A DNA stretch of 64,000 nt from the NCBI GenBank assembly GCA_023053545.1, contig JAKZAN010000001.1, positions 9,072,565-9,136,564 of the forward strand. Direction: 5' to 3'. Shown here piece after piece: positions 1 through 12,500 of this stretch. Source of the stretch: Lepidurus packardi. Taxonomy: Eukaryota > Arthropoda > Branchiopoda > Notostraca > Triopsidae. The translations under genes were made by a program, and so were the position numbers. Under the pieces are notes generated by a model. It ran no database searches. It saw only the letters and a list, made by a program, of their open reading frames with translations, and was not told the origin of the DNA. Position 1 is the stretch's first letter. Every line of letters begins with the position of its first letter.

Positions 1-294
1 ATTTCGAACGGTGCTTATATTAAGTAAAGTTTTAAGTTCTATGCATAGTGCTTCCACTATGTCTTTTTCCATGGGATTTTCGGGCTTCTGAACATATTTG
101 TTAAAGTTGCAGTAAATACATTTCTTCAAGCAATAGGGCCAATGAATGTAAACAGAGCTTTGTTGGTTGTAATTTGCTAAATTCGCGGCCTTTTCTGAAG
201 TTTCAATACTATTAAAAGCTTTTAAACATGTAAGGTAGTAAGACGCTTTCAAAACTTTTTGGCAGTTGAAAAGCTTGCTTGTGTATAATAACAT
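1..294 (-). CDS. RSAD1: RSAD1/HemW-like radical SAM protein, 5' exon, cut by window edge
   Basis: Seen: reading on the minus strand from an ATG at 294, 98 codons stay open to the window edge. Around residues 49-66 comes VYIHWPYCLKKCIYCNFNKY, which holds the C-x3-C-x2-C cluster that binds the [4Fe-4S] centre of radical SAM enzymes. The surrounding HWPYC...CNFNKY matches the RSAD1/HemW family, and a patch typical of its next helix (EALCIELKTLL) follows. The first ~45 residues are basic and hydroxylated with no acidic run at the start, as expected for a mitochondrial presequence; this is inference. Known of the family: HemW-type proteins bind haem and are thought to act as haem chaperones; RSAD1 is the animal member and is mitochondrial. 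The rest of the gene lies left of the window. Upstream, 305 bp separate it from the apolipophorin stop codon. Confidence 0.88.
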   Translation of the reverse strand, partial: MLLYTSKLFNCQKVLKASYYLTCLKAFNSIETSEKAANLANYNQQSSVYIHWPYCLKKCIYCNFNKYVQKPENPMEKDIVEALCIELKTLLNISTVRN

Positions 295-599
295 TTTAGT
301 CAACTTATAACTTTCTCTTGAAATCCGACCACGTTACCGTGGTTTTGTTTACTCTGTTAAGTACGCCCCTACAAGTAACACACTGCTACTAGCTACATAA
401 ACGATCACACTCTGAACTGTAGCAGAGTTAACCTAGAGGCCTGTCCATCTTTCCTTTATGGAGAACAAATTTGCAAGGTAAAATTAAGAAAGAATAAAGG
501 TTCAGTCCACGGTTCGATTAACACACTAAAATGTATTTGTAAGTAACCCATACAATGATGAATGTGCGGCATGCTAATTAATATTAAAGCAAAAAAAGA
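295..599. other. Intergenic gap between RSAD1 5' end and apolipophorin 3' end
   Basis: Both flanking genes are on the minus strand, so this stretch must hold the apolipophorin 3' UTR and the RSAD1 promoter. I see no AATAAA on the minus strand close to the apolipophorin stop and no clear core promoter motif. Confidence 0.6.
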
Positions 600-3500
600 T
601 TAATCCAATTCCTCGGACTCGTCTACATCGTCTTCTTCCGATACTGAATCTTTCCCTTTCTTCTTTTTCTCGCTTATCCCTCGTTTCTTGCCAAGTAACA
701 TCCGATCTTCTCTAGGTATTTCGTCCATCAAAAAGCTCTAAAGAAAGTTTAACAAAATCAAATTGAACTGAAGAGTATGCTTAAATATTCTTACGTAGTC
801 TACAGAAGGTAATGATTTGCGAACACAAGGACTGCACTGCCAGGCTGCTTCCACAGCACCCATATTGGAGGCACATGTGCAAGTTTGGCACACATTCATG
901 GCATTCTGAGTCACTCTTCGGCCCAGAACGCTAACCATCTTCTTTACATGCTCTTTCCTTCCTTCTTCCAAACGAGCTCCGGAAAATATGGATCCTAAAA
1001 ATAAAAAGGTTACACGAAATGCGTCTCCGACCCATTTGCATAATTTTTCTTCATTATTATTTTACCATTGGTGTTCAAAGCCAATGCCGCACAAGAGCCT
1101 AGTACAGATTTCGGCAATCGTACTTGATTTCTTAACGCCAAGTCGCCTACTAGGGTACTTTCTATCGGCCCATCAGCGTCTTTACGAGTAAATCCCGCAT
1201 TCGCATCAAAACCTTTTTTACAATAAAGTTACAAAATTAATTGTCTGCTTCATTAATAAAATTATCTCCGTCTTGAATTTAAAGAATCATTCGATACCTA
1301 AGAAAAGTTTGCCAATTTTAACTTTAGAGAAGCGGAACTCGTGATTCATGATTATATGCAGCGAAATATCGTTTTCCACTAACGTTCTCTGGACCGATCC
1401 CACGTCTGTAGCACTGGGGGCGGAGTCACAAGACGAGCAAAGTAAAGCGATCATGATGCGAGCAACGCCTGGACGGAATCTCACCTGCGCAGCTTCGCTT
1501 AATGCCGACAAAACGTCCCCACCACTGTTGGATCCGTTAACTATTCAAAGCACAATTATTTAATTAAAAGTCTACAGAAAACAGTCAAGAATAAATGTGA
1601 TACCAGTGGAAATATTCAGCAAGTTATCTACATCTTTAGCAGGAACAAGCTCTTGGCCTTGGTAGGTTCTCACCAAGGGATTTTTGAATACAACTTCACC
1701 GCCGAAGGCTACCACTGCGTATCTATAACCAAAATATAAATACTACAACCATTTATTTTTAGAATAACCACTACCTGTTCTTCGAGACTCGTTTGGCATT
1801 GAGTTCCTTATCCACCGTAGTGATCAGTAAGTTCAAGTTCCGTTTGCTCCTCGCCTTCTCATTGCAAGACTTAGCTTCAATTACAAGAACCACATCCGCG
1901 GAAGAGCGAGTGAATTTTTCCGTCCTAAACTCCTTGGTCTCTTCCTCTGCAACGCTTTGCCCATTATCCAGGACACACCTTCAAAAACAGAATTTAAAAA
2001 TATGTATTCCTACAAAAGTCTAAACGAAGTAAAGTCTAACCTCATGCAGTTGGAAGGCATCGGAACCGTAATTCCTTCGTTTTCACAAGCTTCCAAGTAC
2101 GCTGCAGCAGCGCCACAGCCTTCAGGCCAATTCTTCTTTCCACTGTTCAGGCAAATCGAATGATAAGGTCCAGTATCGACCTGAAATAAGAAAAGAGTTC
2201 TGTTTTACATCTTTTTAAAAACAAATCGCGGAATTCTTGCTTTATAACATTGATTATTATGAAAAGCAAAGAGGATTACTGTCGAAAAACAAGGCCGCAA
2301 GACAGACTGCGAACTTGAGAAGTAGTTTTTGCATCGGTAGGATAATTCAGGACTAGGCGTGGCCGGCGTTAAAGTAGGCAGGGCACAAGCTCCAGCGGGA
2401 GACACATTCCAAGCCTCCAGTAACTGTTTTTCGTTCGCTGCAGGACTGCGGTCTGGTAGCAATCTGTCGGTGATTGGCTCGTAATCGAAGATACCCATTA
2501 ATCCTCCCACACGGTTGAAATACCATCCTAATTATCCAACAAATATTTACGCAAAGGAAAATTCGAAGGGTTAATTTTAATGATAAGATTTAGTAGGCAA
2601 CGCGACACAATAACGACTCGGCAAAAGGACTCCGTATCCCCGACGCAAGGACGCCGGACCCCGATAGAAGGACGCCAGGTCCATAATCTATTAAGGGACC
2701 AATAGAATTTCGATTTCAAAAAGTCTATGCTCATTGGTTAAGTGCCAAGAGTTTACAAAGTGCTTAAGCCGCATTAAAAAAATACGTCACGGAGTTAGGT
2801 TAGGTTACGCGTCCCCTTCTGTTGGGGTCCAGAGTCCTTGTTAAACATCATAATCTTAGTTACGTTTGGATCAATGCTATAAATTCACAGTTAATTATAA
2901 AACATCTGAAATCACTGAAGTTATAATATACAAATGATAAAAATAAATGTAATAATAAAATAAAAATAATTACTACAAATAAATAGACCAATCGCTGAAA
3001 TTAATTATAAACATACCTGAAATAGTGAATGAGCAAGTTTCGTAAGTGGATCCACACGTCAGTACAATTCCTTTGGCATCTGATGCTACAACGACTTTCT
3101 TGTTGTCGTAAAACGCCACAGTTCCTCGTTCTTCCGTTGGAAGTACTCGCTCTATTCCGGCTACTCGAACGGTCTATAAGATATAGTAAAAATTGTAATG
3201 ATATTCATTAAAATTTACTTCCATAGGCATTAGGGTCTTTTTTTAACGCTTAATTTCACAACATTTAAAGATGTACCTGAGTAGATACGTCAACCTCCCA
3301 AGGTGCTTCATCGATGGTAAGCGTTAGAACTACGCCGTATCCTTTACCTTTGGCATTCACCACGTGTTTCATACTCAGGGTGTAAGAATCTCCCATGAAA
3401 TCGCGAGAAAGTATATACGAGCACGGAACAGGACTCGGAATTTGCAGTAATTCACCATCGAAGGTCAAAATGTGATTGGATCCCGAAATTATCGCAGAAC

Positions 3501-6500
3501 CTAGTTTTTCAATAAAAAAAAAGTCCAAATTTTATCGAAATTTTCTTTAAAAAATAAATAAAATAAAAACAATAATAAAAATAATTACCACCAAACGGAG
3601 GAAGAAGCTCGCGAAGAACATCTAACGAGTTCAAATCCAGATCAATCTCTGATAACGCATTGATATCCGCCCATAAGGAATTGACTTCTTTCCAGAGCGA
3701 AGTGTCATTACTGTCTTGGAACAGATTTCTAATTTCCAAAAGAGTTTTAATTTCTGGAATTTCCTACGCAAAATAAAATCATGATTTAATTTAAAGAATA
3801 ACAGTTGTTACTGATATACTAATCAGTATATCACTATTAACGAAATATACCTCCAAAATGGGTCTTTCATCTAACGCATGCCAAGGGAAGGGTAACTTTT
3901 GTTTGAGATCGATTATTCCTTTCCTGGGACTGACAATAAACTGGGTTTTCGCCTCGAGTTGTTTGTCAGACGCTTGCAGAACCGTTCGACCCCAAATTTC
4001 CTTAGCGTGGGACCGCAAGGAAGAAATTCCATTACTTACTCGACTCGTTAAGTCGAAATAATCCACTATCCATAACATCTGTTTTTAAAAAATTGGAATA
4101 TGAAACATTCTTAGAATTAATTCTTAGAAAACCTGAGCATGAACTGATTTTAACCCTTCTAAGGTTTGCTTGACATCGGGCTGGTTAACAATCTTCATTA
4201 AACAATTTTCCAAGAACTTTCCCACGCCTCCAGAAGATATTCCTAAAGGTTTAAGTTATTTTTCATATTTAAAGATAGTCCTGCTCTATTTTACCTGATT
4301 CTTGATATTTGATCTGCATGAAATCCAAGAAGTTAGCGTAATACTTGTTCCAAATCGTGGTCCAGTCATTCTGGACTAAATCATGGTAAAACACGTCCAA
4401 ATCTTCTTTAAACTGCATCAATTTCTGGTAGTACGGTGAAGTCACCATAGATTCGTTTTGGTTGTACAAGAAATCTAGTCATATGTATAAATTTTCATAC
4501 AAGGTTTCGAAAAACATGAAAAAGTAGCTTTGAGTACCTAACAGTTCCTGAACACTGTACCATACTGTCGTTTCAGCAAAGTCATAGAGTTGTAATAAGG
4601 TAGGGCGTACGATATCTACAAATCGTTGCAAGTTCGCATCGCAAAATCGCGCAAAGTTCGTCCAATACTCGTGTACAAGTTCTGTGAAAACCTGAGTGGT
4701 TTTTTCCCATGCCTACATCACAAAATTTGTAACGTAATTATAGTTAAAAAGTTTTATTTACTTGGCGATATTTATCCAAAACTTGGCTCACTGTCTCCCT
4801 CCATTCCGATTTCGTTAAAAACGACGGTCGATTCTTCCAAGCATTCATCGTAGTTTTAAACCATTGTAAAAACACATCGTATCCCTCTTTTACCTATTTT
4901 TTAACAATTCATTTATTATTTTTGATTAAGTATTTGTTATTAATTCATTTGCTCTTCTTTTAATCATAAATATTTCGCCAATACAAACAAAATTTACTTG
5001 ATCCCTAAACTCTTCAAACCAACGAGTAAACGCATCGCTGGAGCTTACAAAAATTCCCGCCATTTTATTTGCCGCCGTTTTAGCCCAAATCACTAGCTTA
5101 TCCACGTAAGTTCTAAGAAAATTAAAAAAAAATAAACCTGAAAACTCAACGGTCTTATTGTAGGAATTTTACCCAAACGGAATTTCCTTCATGAATTCTT
5201 TAGTCAAGTCAACGATGGTTTTCGCTAAGAATGCATTATCGTTGTACCCATCAACGACGTTCTGCTGCAACTTCCCGTAGTCTTCCACTAAAGAGCTCAG
5301 ATCAACTCTAATAATAAATTCCAATAATTAAAACTTGAAATTATTAGCAGTTTCTAGGTTTACTTCAGATGTTTTAAAGGTGATTCTAGGACGGAATAAA
5401 AGTCTTGCAAGAAGGCGTGGACTACTGCGCGACTTTCCTCAAAGAGACTGTCTCCCAAATCCCCCAACAGCAGCACAGACTGCTCTTTGCGGCTTTCCCA
5501 TGCTTGCGACCAGTACGCCCGCCCGTCCGAGTACAACGTTGTCCTCCACTGCGTACGTGAAGTTAGAAGCCGGGAATGGTTGAGTTTCAAGTAGAAAGTA
5601 AGCCAAGAATCTTTGAAATCTTGCTCTTGGTGAAACAAAGCCACGGAAACAGTCCGTTTGTCAGGCACTATAGCTTGCAAATGTACTCCGCGTACTGAAT
5701 CTAAGAGAACAATTACAAATTGAAACCAAACAACGAGAGTAACTTCTAATTACCCGGATCGTATTGCACTACCAATACTAAGTAAGGCATCTCGGTATCG
5801 AGTCTCAGTTCGGATTTCTGGGGCGCTAAGTTGTTAACCTGGTTTTCCAAAACGATTTTATATTGGGGCCCTAATAAATCCGCTCGCCCAGATTGGCTCA
5901 TATTACACCACGGACTTGTCGTCTACTCAAAAATAAAGAAAATAATAATCAGAAAATGAAAAGGGTAAAACCACGTAAAACGAAATTATTGCGTAAGTTA
6001 TACCAGAAAACTTACCAAAATTTGGAAACTGGGATCATCCAAGTCAAAATATGCAGAGTGTTCCACAACAAACTCCTCTTCTTGGCCTCTGGAGTAAAAT
6101 AACGTTACTTTGGAACTGGCCGACTCCGCTTCCACCGTTTGGATGCTGTTAAGCCTCACATTCCAACTACAAAGGAGGCCAACTGTGAATTCAAGATTTC
6201 TAAAAGACTAATAGATAACATTTACTTAGTGGCAGGATGGGAAACATTGGCGTAATTTTGAAGAACCCACGATCCATCAGCTTCAGTTTGCAAGTGAGAA
6301 GATCCTGCTAAAGTCAAATGACGACTCGGATCGGAGGTATATTTGACTATCATCTTGGGATCAGCAATAGAATATGGTTTTTGAACGTAAGTCGCTTCGA
6401 TAATCACATCCTATCGACAATAATCGTCACAAATATTTTATATTGGATCTTTAAACACTCATTTTTACTTGAAGTAGTTTGCCTTGGCCGAATCCCAACA

Positions 6501-9500
6501 CAATTTGACGCTTTGACTTGGGTAACTCGTCATACTGAAGCGAAGATTTGACGCTGCTGTCTGGCCGGCGTAAATCCCATACTGCTTCACCATGTGCGAT
6601 GACTGAGCGCAAAGCGGGCGAGGAGTCATTGTCTTTGTAGCTTCCCAAGAGTCCGAAATTCCTTACAGGTGTGAAAAAACTCGTGGTAACCAAGTACTCG
6701 GTTATGGAGTCCTAAAACAGAGTAAGAATTCAAAAAAATAAAATATGATAAACTCTATTTTAATACACTGAGTTTACTAAGCTATTTGTGCGAATGTTTT
6801 CGTTACGGGTTTTATGGTTAGTTATTACGTTGAAGTATATTAACTTACTGTGGTTTTGTTTTCGACGTCGATTTGGTAAGCGACACTCGCGTCAGGTCGC
6901 CAGCGGAATTCTGTCCTGTGTTTAAACCAGTTGTCAGGGAAATCATACTTGGTTTTCAGCGAAACTGTCCTCGAAGGGCTCGAAACTACCAGAAATTCGT
7001 TTTCCAATCAAATTTGCTTCTAACTAAAGTAAAACCTTACTTTGGATAGTGTTATCTTGTCCAGTTACAGTGCTGACTTCAATATACTCTCCCGTTAATT
7101 TTCGATTCCTGGATTCCAATGCAAACACGCTTCCACTTTTATGTAACTTAAAGGAAACGTTAGATTTGAAATCAGATTTTCGCATTAATGTTTTACTTTG
7201 GTGGGAAGATTGAGGCCATCTTCACCTCCACTGTAGTCAAAAGTGCGCGTGTAAGCCATGCCTACCGGATGGATGATGTTCTTAACTTCCACATTGAGAG
7301 CAAACTTGTCTTTTCCCGCAGACGACTGCTCTAAAGTGTTGTAGAGCGCGTTTACGATCTCTTTATCGTCGTAGATGAAAATTACGTTCGATTTACGCTC
7401 CGTTGGACTCAAATACTAAGACAGACCGAGGCAAACAGTTAATACTTTTATGTCTAAAGGCGCTAATAAGTTTACTTTATGGTTATACTGGAAGACAAGG
7501 GGAGGCAACTTGGACCAACTTGATGTTAACTTCATAAAACCTTGAATATCTTTGTTTATGGGGAGCATGAAACTTCTGCGCGTGGATTTATGCGAGATTT
7601 GCAGGCCCACATTATTTCCTCCATTCCATTCCACACCGTAAGTGCCATTTATACCACCACTATATTTAGGAGAAAGCCATTTAAAAATTCATTTTTTTTA
7701 CACAAAAGAAAAGAAAAGAAACAAATTAAGGAAACTTACGAAATTTCTTGCGTATCAAAATTCAACCCCAAATCCGCAATTGCTTCATGGGAGGTCGTTA
7801 CTTTGATGGAACCTTGCATTTTGAGCCATCCTTGGTAATGAACGTCAGCGTTTATAACACAAACATGTTGTAGCCAATCAATTTCCATTCTATATTGACA
7901 AAAAAGAAAGGTTTAAAGTCAACCTGAAACTATATATATTATATATTTAAATTTACTTGGAAACATATTTGGGATTACTTCCATCGTAATCCAAGTTTAC
8001 ACTAATGGGTAAATCGGACCATGGTGTCGTAAGTACTGCTTTACCGTGTAAAATGCGATCACGTAATTCTCCGTTGATCTGCAAATCAACCGGTACGGGA
8101 TTCTGAGCCCAAATTGTGCCGACTTTCCCGTTGAAAACGGCGTCGGTCCAATCGTACTAATTGATATCAGGATTTTCTACTTTAGCGGACTCGAAATGCT
8201 AAAAGGAAACTTACAGTGCCATAGGTATGGAATTTCACACCTTCGGATTTGATAGAATAATGCAAATCGTGCTTATAAAATGCTGAGAGATCCTTCGCGT
8301 CCATTAATCCTTTCAATGTCCACTCGTCGTCCAGATAAGGATCAACTCTGGCTGCTAACTTAGCTTGTCCTCCCACAAAGAACATTTTATTATCCCACTG
8401 TCGAATAGCCCATTCTGAATTGAGTTTTACACTGGAAACAAAATAAAACAAAACAAAAAATATAGGTGACGCCAAACAAAATCGAGATTTAAGCAAAATG
8501 AACGGAGGATTAGTAGCTTTTACTTGAAGTCATCATTCCAGAGGCCCAATACGTCCAAGGTTTTATCGTCATTATCTTCCTGGCCTTTATAGGCCAAATT
8601 TAGCTCGATATTATGCTTAATGTCATTCAGTTCGGATTCGAAAACCAATTTGCAAATGGCGCTGGCTACTTCCGGACCCCATTCGCCTCCCAATTCGCCA
8701 TGCATAACGAAGTTCAAAGTATCCACCGATAAGACCATTTTCGTCTCGTAATCCATCCATCTGACAAAGTCATCAATCCATCAGCAAACCAATTGCTGTC
8801 TTCTTACCGAATAAAATAACAGACAAACAAAAACTTACTTTAAACGACCTCGTCCACTCAAAGACGGCAATTCTGAAAATGGCGTCTTGAGACTTAAATG
8901 GGTGTAGTACTCTTCTTCCATCGAAAGCTGAATACTCGTTGCCCAGTTATCATAATTCTTAAATGGCGTGGTTAGCTGTTGCAGAAAAAGGTAAGTTTTC
9001 TAAAAAATTTCACTTCTAAGAATTTCCCAAAACTTACAGATAGTTCATAGAAATAGCTTGTGGAGTTCGTATTAGCTTGACCATTAACTTCAATCTGTTT
9101 TTCGTTCCAAGCGAGTGAACCGCTAAAGCTTTGAACGTTATTTTCGTTCAAATCTTCGACAGTTCGCTGCCAATACAAAGAAGCGTTCGTAATATCGTTC
9201 ATCGGTGTCAACAAGTTCGCTTGGACCTACCAATATTAGCTATTAGAAAGACATACTTCGGAAGAAATATGAAAAATATCGAAAGAAAATTGATTTTTGA
9301 TAACTTCGCACTTTTTTGGGAATCCAAGTTAACGCATCAGGGAGGACACTAGCTGAAACTTCTAAATTTTCCCCATTGACCATTCCGCTTGCAGAAGCCG
9401 TGTACTCTTCTTCATTCGTACTGTACACGATTCTCAAATCTCCACTCTTGAGAAGTGCAAAGGGACTCGACGCTATGAGGACCAATTCGCTTGGTTTTAA

Positions 9501-12500
9501 CTCAATGTTAAGTTTGCCCACAGCGGTCTGGGGAAATTTTACTTCAACGGTGACGGTTTTGCTCCAATTCTGGCTTTCTTCTGTTAGCACAGCCTCGCCG
9601 TAGTCTCCACTATCTGGAATTTCTTCCTGGTCACCTTGATATGCATCGTCTTCGCTTTTGCCCTCCTGGCTTGCGTAACTGACTGTCCACGGTAATTTTT
9701 TGTAGCCCCGGAAAGGAGTTTCGAGGCTGCCTTGCACCAAGATCGTATCATCTTCCCCGAAGTCCCATGTGGAATTCAAACGCAGTTGCTGTTTGGGGTT
9801 TTTCTTGTCCCAGTTCAAGCTCATGACTGCTTGGCCAGCTAACTAGATAAGAAGAAATAGGAAAATAACGTAAGAACATACTTGAGCAAATATAGTAAAA
9901 TAAATAATCAAGAATCAAAATTTAAATAATCATAATTTAATAAAAAATAATCAAAAATGTAAACAATCAAAATTTTATAATAAAGTAAATAATCAAGAAA
10001 GTTTACATCAACATCGCCTGCATAGTTTAGGTAGTAATCTTTAACGTAAGCCGTCCCCGACTGGATGATTTGCGAGTCCACCATGTGGTTGGAGATGACC
10101 ACGCCCCCATCCTTCAACCAAGCGAAGGGCGTTTTGACTTCAAACTCGGCTTCCAGGATCGACTTTGTTGAAAAGGTCTCAACGTCTTCTTCCACTGTAT
10201 TTCTATACAGGATATGCAAACCAGCCTAAAACAAATACCCCACAAATCATAAACAAATAAAATAAAGTAGTCTCTAAGATCAGATTTCAATGATTTAAGA
10301 GAAAGATTTGCTTACGCCTCCTTCTTCAAGGGAAGAATTCATCCATTTGGCACCGGCAGTGACAGAAAGGAAAGGGGTTTCTCCTAGTTTCAAAACGGAT
10401 TGAGCTTTAACGTAGATTTGCTTAAAGGATTCCATCGGCGTAAAGGCACTCAGCATGTACACCCTTTCTTCGCCCTGGAAAGCGAATTAAAATGCCTTCG
10501 TTAATCGCACCATTCAGTTAAAAAAAAATTCTAAGAATATATTACTTGCATGGACGATGTGCCCACAAGACGAACTTCTTGACCACCCCGCCTTCCGCTT
10601 GCTTCGAAAACAGTCTCAGACTCCTGTTTCAAAGTAGCTGCGAGGACCATAGCCGGACTTTGAGGATACTCCACGTTTAAAGATGCTCTGGATGTGGAAT
10701 CTTCTTTTTCTACCATTACCCCGAGCCCAAACTAAGCAAACAGAAAAAAATAGTATCCACTTTCCTAATAGGGCACTTATTTCTGTCTTCACTCTTTACC
10801 AGAAATAAATATCTGATATTTTTATATAGTTTTATACAAAAATCCAGTGTTTGGTATCATTTTGCTTACTTGGTTGTCTGACCAACGAGCTTGAGACAGT
10901 ACATTCAGTACTGGCAAGGATTGGTCTAATTCGAATTTGATTTCCCCACCGTAGGCTTCATGGTCGGGATAACTCGTCGTAATTAGTCCTCCAAAGCTGC
11001 AATTTTGCCAATGGGCAAATGCAGAGTGCCACGTCAAATGTAAGCTGTTATCCTCATTCCAAGCTACTCCTACTTTTTCCTAAAAATACGTAATCAGTCT
11101 ATAACTCTTGGACAAAATCTTGAACGATACTTTTAATTCATGTCCGTTCCAATGATGGCCTAGAGTCAAATAGCCCCTCTTGAAGGCTTCAAATGGGGTT
11201 GTCAAGTTAAAAGTGCCTTCGTACGCGTCTGGGATCAGGACTAATTTACCAACCAGAGCCATTTCTTTGCCTGGCCAGGCGAACTGCAGCTGGACCGCTG
11301 GACGGACTTCAACCGGCAAAATGTCCAAGATAACGCCCACAACTTCGTAACCCACATGCGGAGTGGTTACCGTAGCAATGATTTCACATCTTGGCAAAAC
11401 TTCAGAGGGCGCGTGACCTAGGATTGCGCAAATAATGTCAGTTACTAGTACACCAACAATGGGGGGGGGGGAAATGGAAAGACGAAAAACTCGCCGAAAA
11501 TCAGAAGTTTTAACAACGAATAACTGAGCCATGAATAACAAACTTATCAGAAAAAAAGACAACGGAAAAAAACTTAAGAATGAAAACCTAAAAATAAAAT
11601 TTTTAGATTGAAAAGTTAACATGAACTATAAACATAAGCTGCGTTCTTTTTGTACGTTCGACTTAAATTTAGACTAGCCAAACTTTCATTTTTTACCCTT
11701 ATAAACGTTCTTTTTTGTTTAAACTCCGAAGGTTTACGGAAGTCGACTTGGGAAGTCCAAAAACTTGGGACTCCAAACTTGGGAGTCCAAAACGAGACTT
11801 GGGAGTCCAAAACGAACGATTGTAAGGATAAGTTAACAATTGCTCCACCCATGGGGCGGTGCTTGTCGAAAATAAAAGATATACGAATTGTTCGTTTTTC
11901 GAGTATGGATTTCAATAGCAAATTATTGTTTTATTCTGTCGGGCAATTCATTTCTTCCATTCTTGAATCAGTTTTTAGTATTATCTGGGTAATTGAAGAT
12001 GTGGCTGAAGAAGGAAGATGTTGACAGGATAACTGTCTCCGGTTGGTTGTTTGCAACTTACGCTCGTGCTTCTTGTCCCACACATCAAAACCTCGGTGAA
12101 AAAGCGTTGATTGCCAATTGAAATAATAATACTTGAGTACTCGCTATAGACTTGCTCGCTATAGACTTCAGACCAAAACTAAAAATCGACTTTGAAAGTC
12201 TAAGTCGACTAGCTAAATAAAACGCTTATATGCCCGAAGTTTACCCATCTCGAACGCTAATCTGAGTAGACTTTTAAGCTGACTTAAAATTATGTCAAAA
12301 CGAACTCGGCTATTGCGTACTAATGAAATTATAATTAAATTCAAAGCTACCTTTAAGATTCAAGGCGTATTTCTGTTCATTTAAGTGGGTGATGAGTATA
12401 GTTTCGGTAGCCCAGTCTGCCGTTTTTGTGAAATGCCGCAATTCTAGACTGACTACGGACAAATGGGACGAAACGGACTCGAAGCTAAGGGTGGAATTGA

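Noticed and set aside
2793-2812. TTAGG repeats as a true telomeric array
   Set aside because: Only about two and a half units, inside a dispersed element and repeated identically in the second copy.
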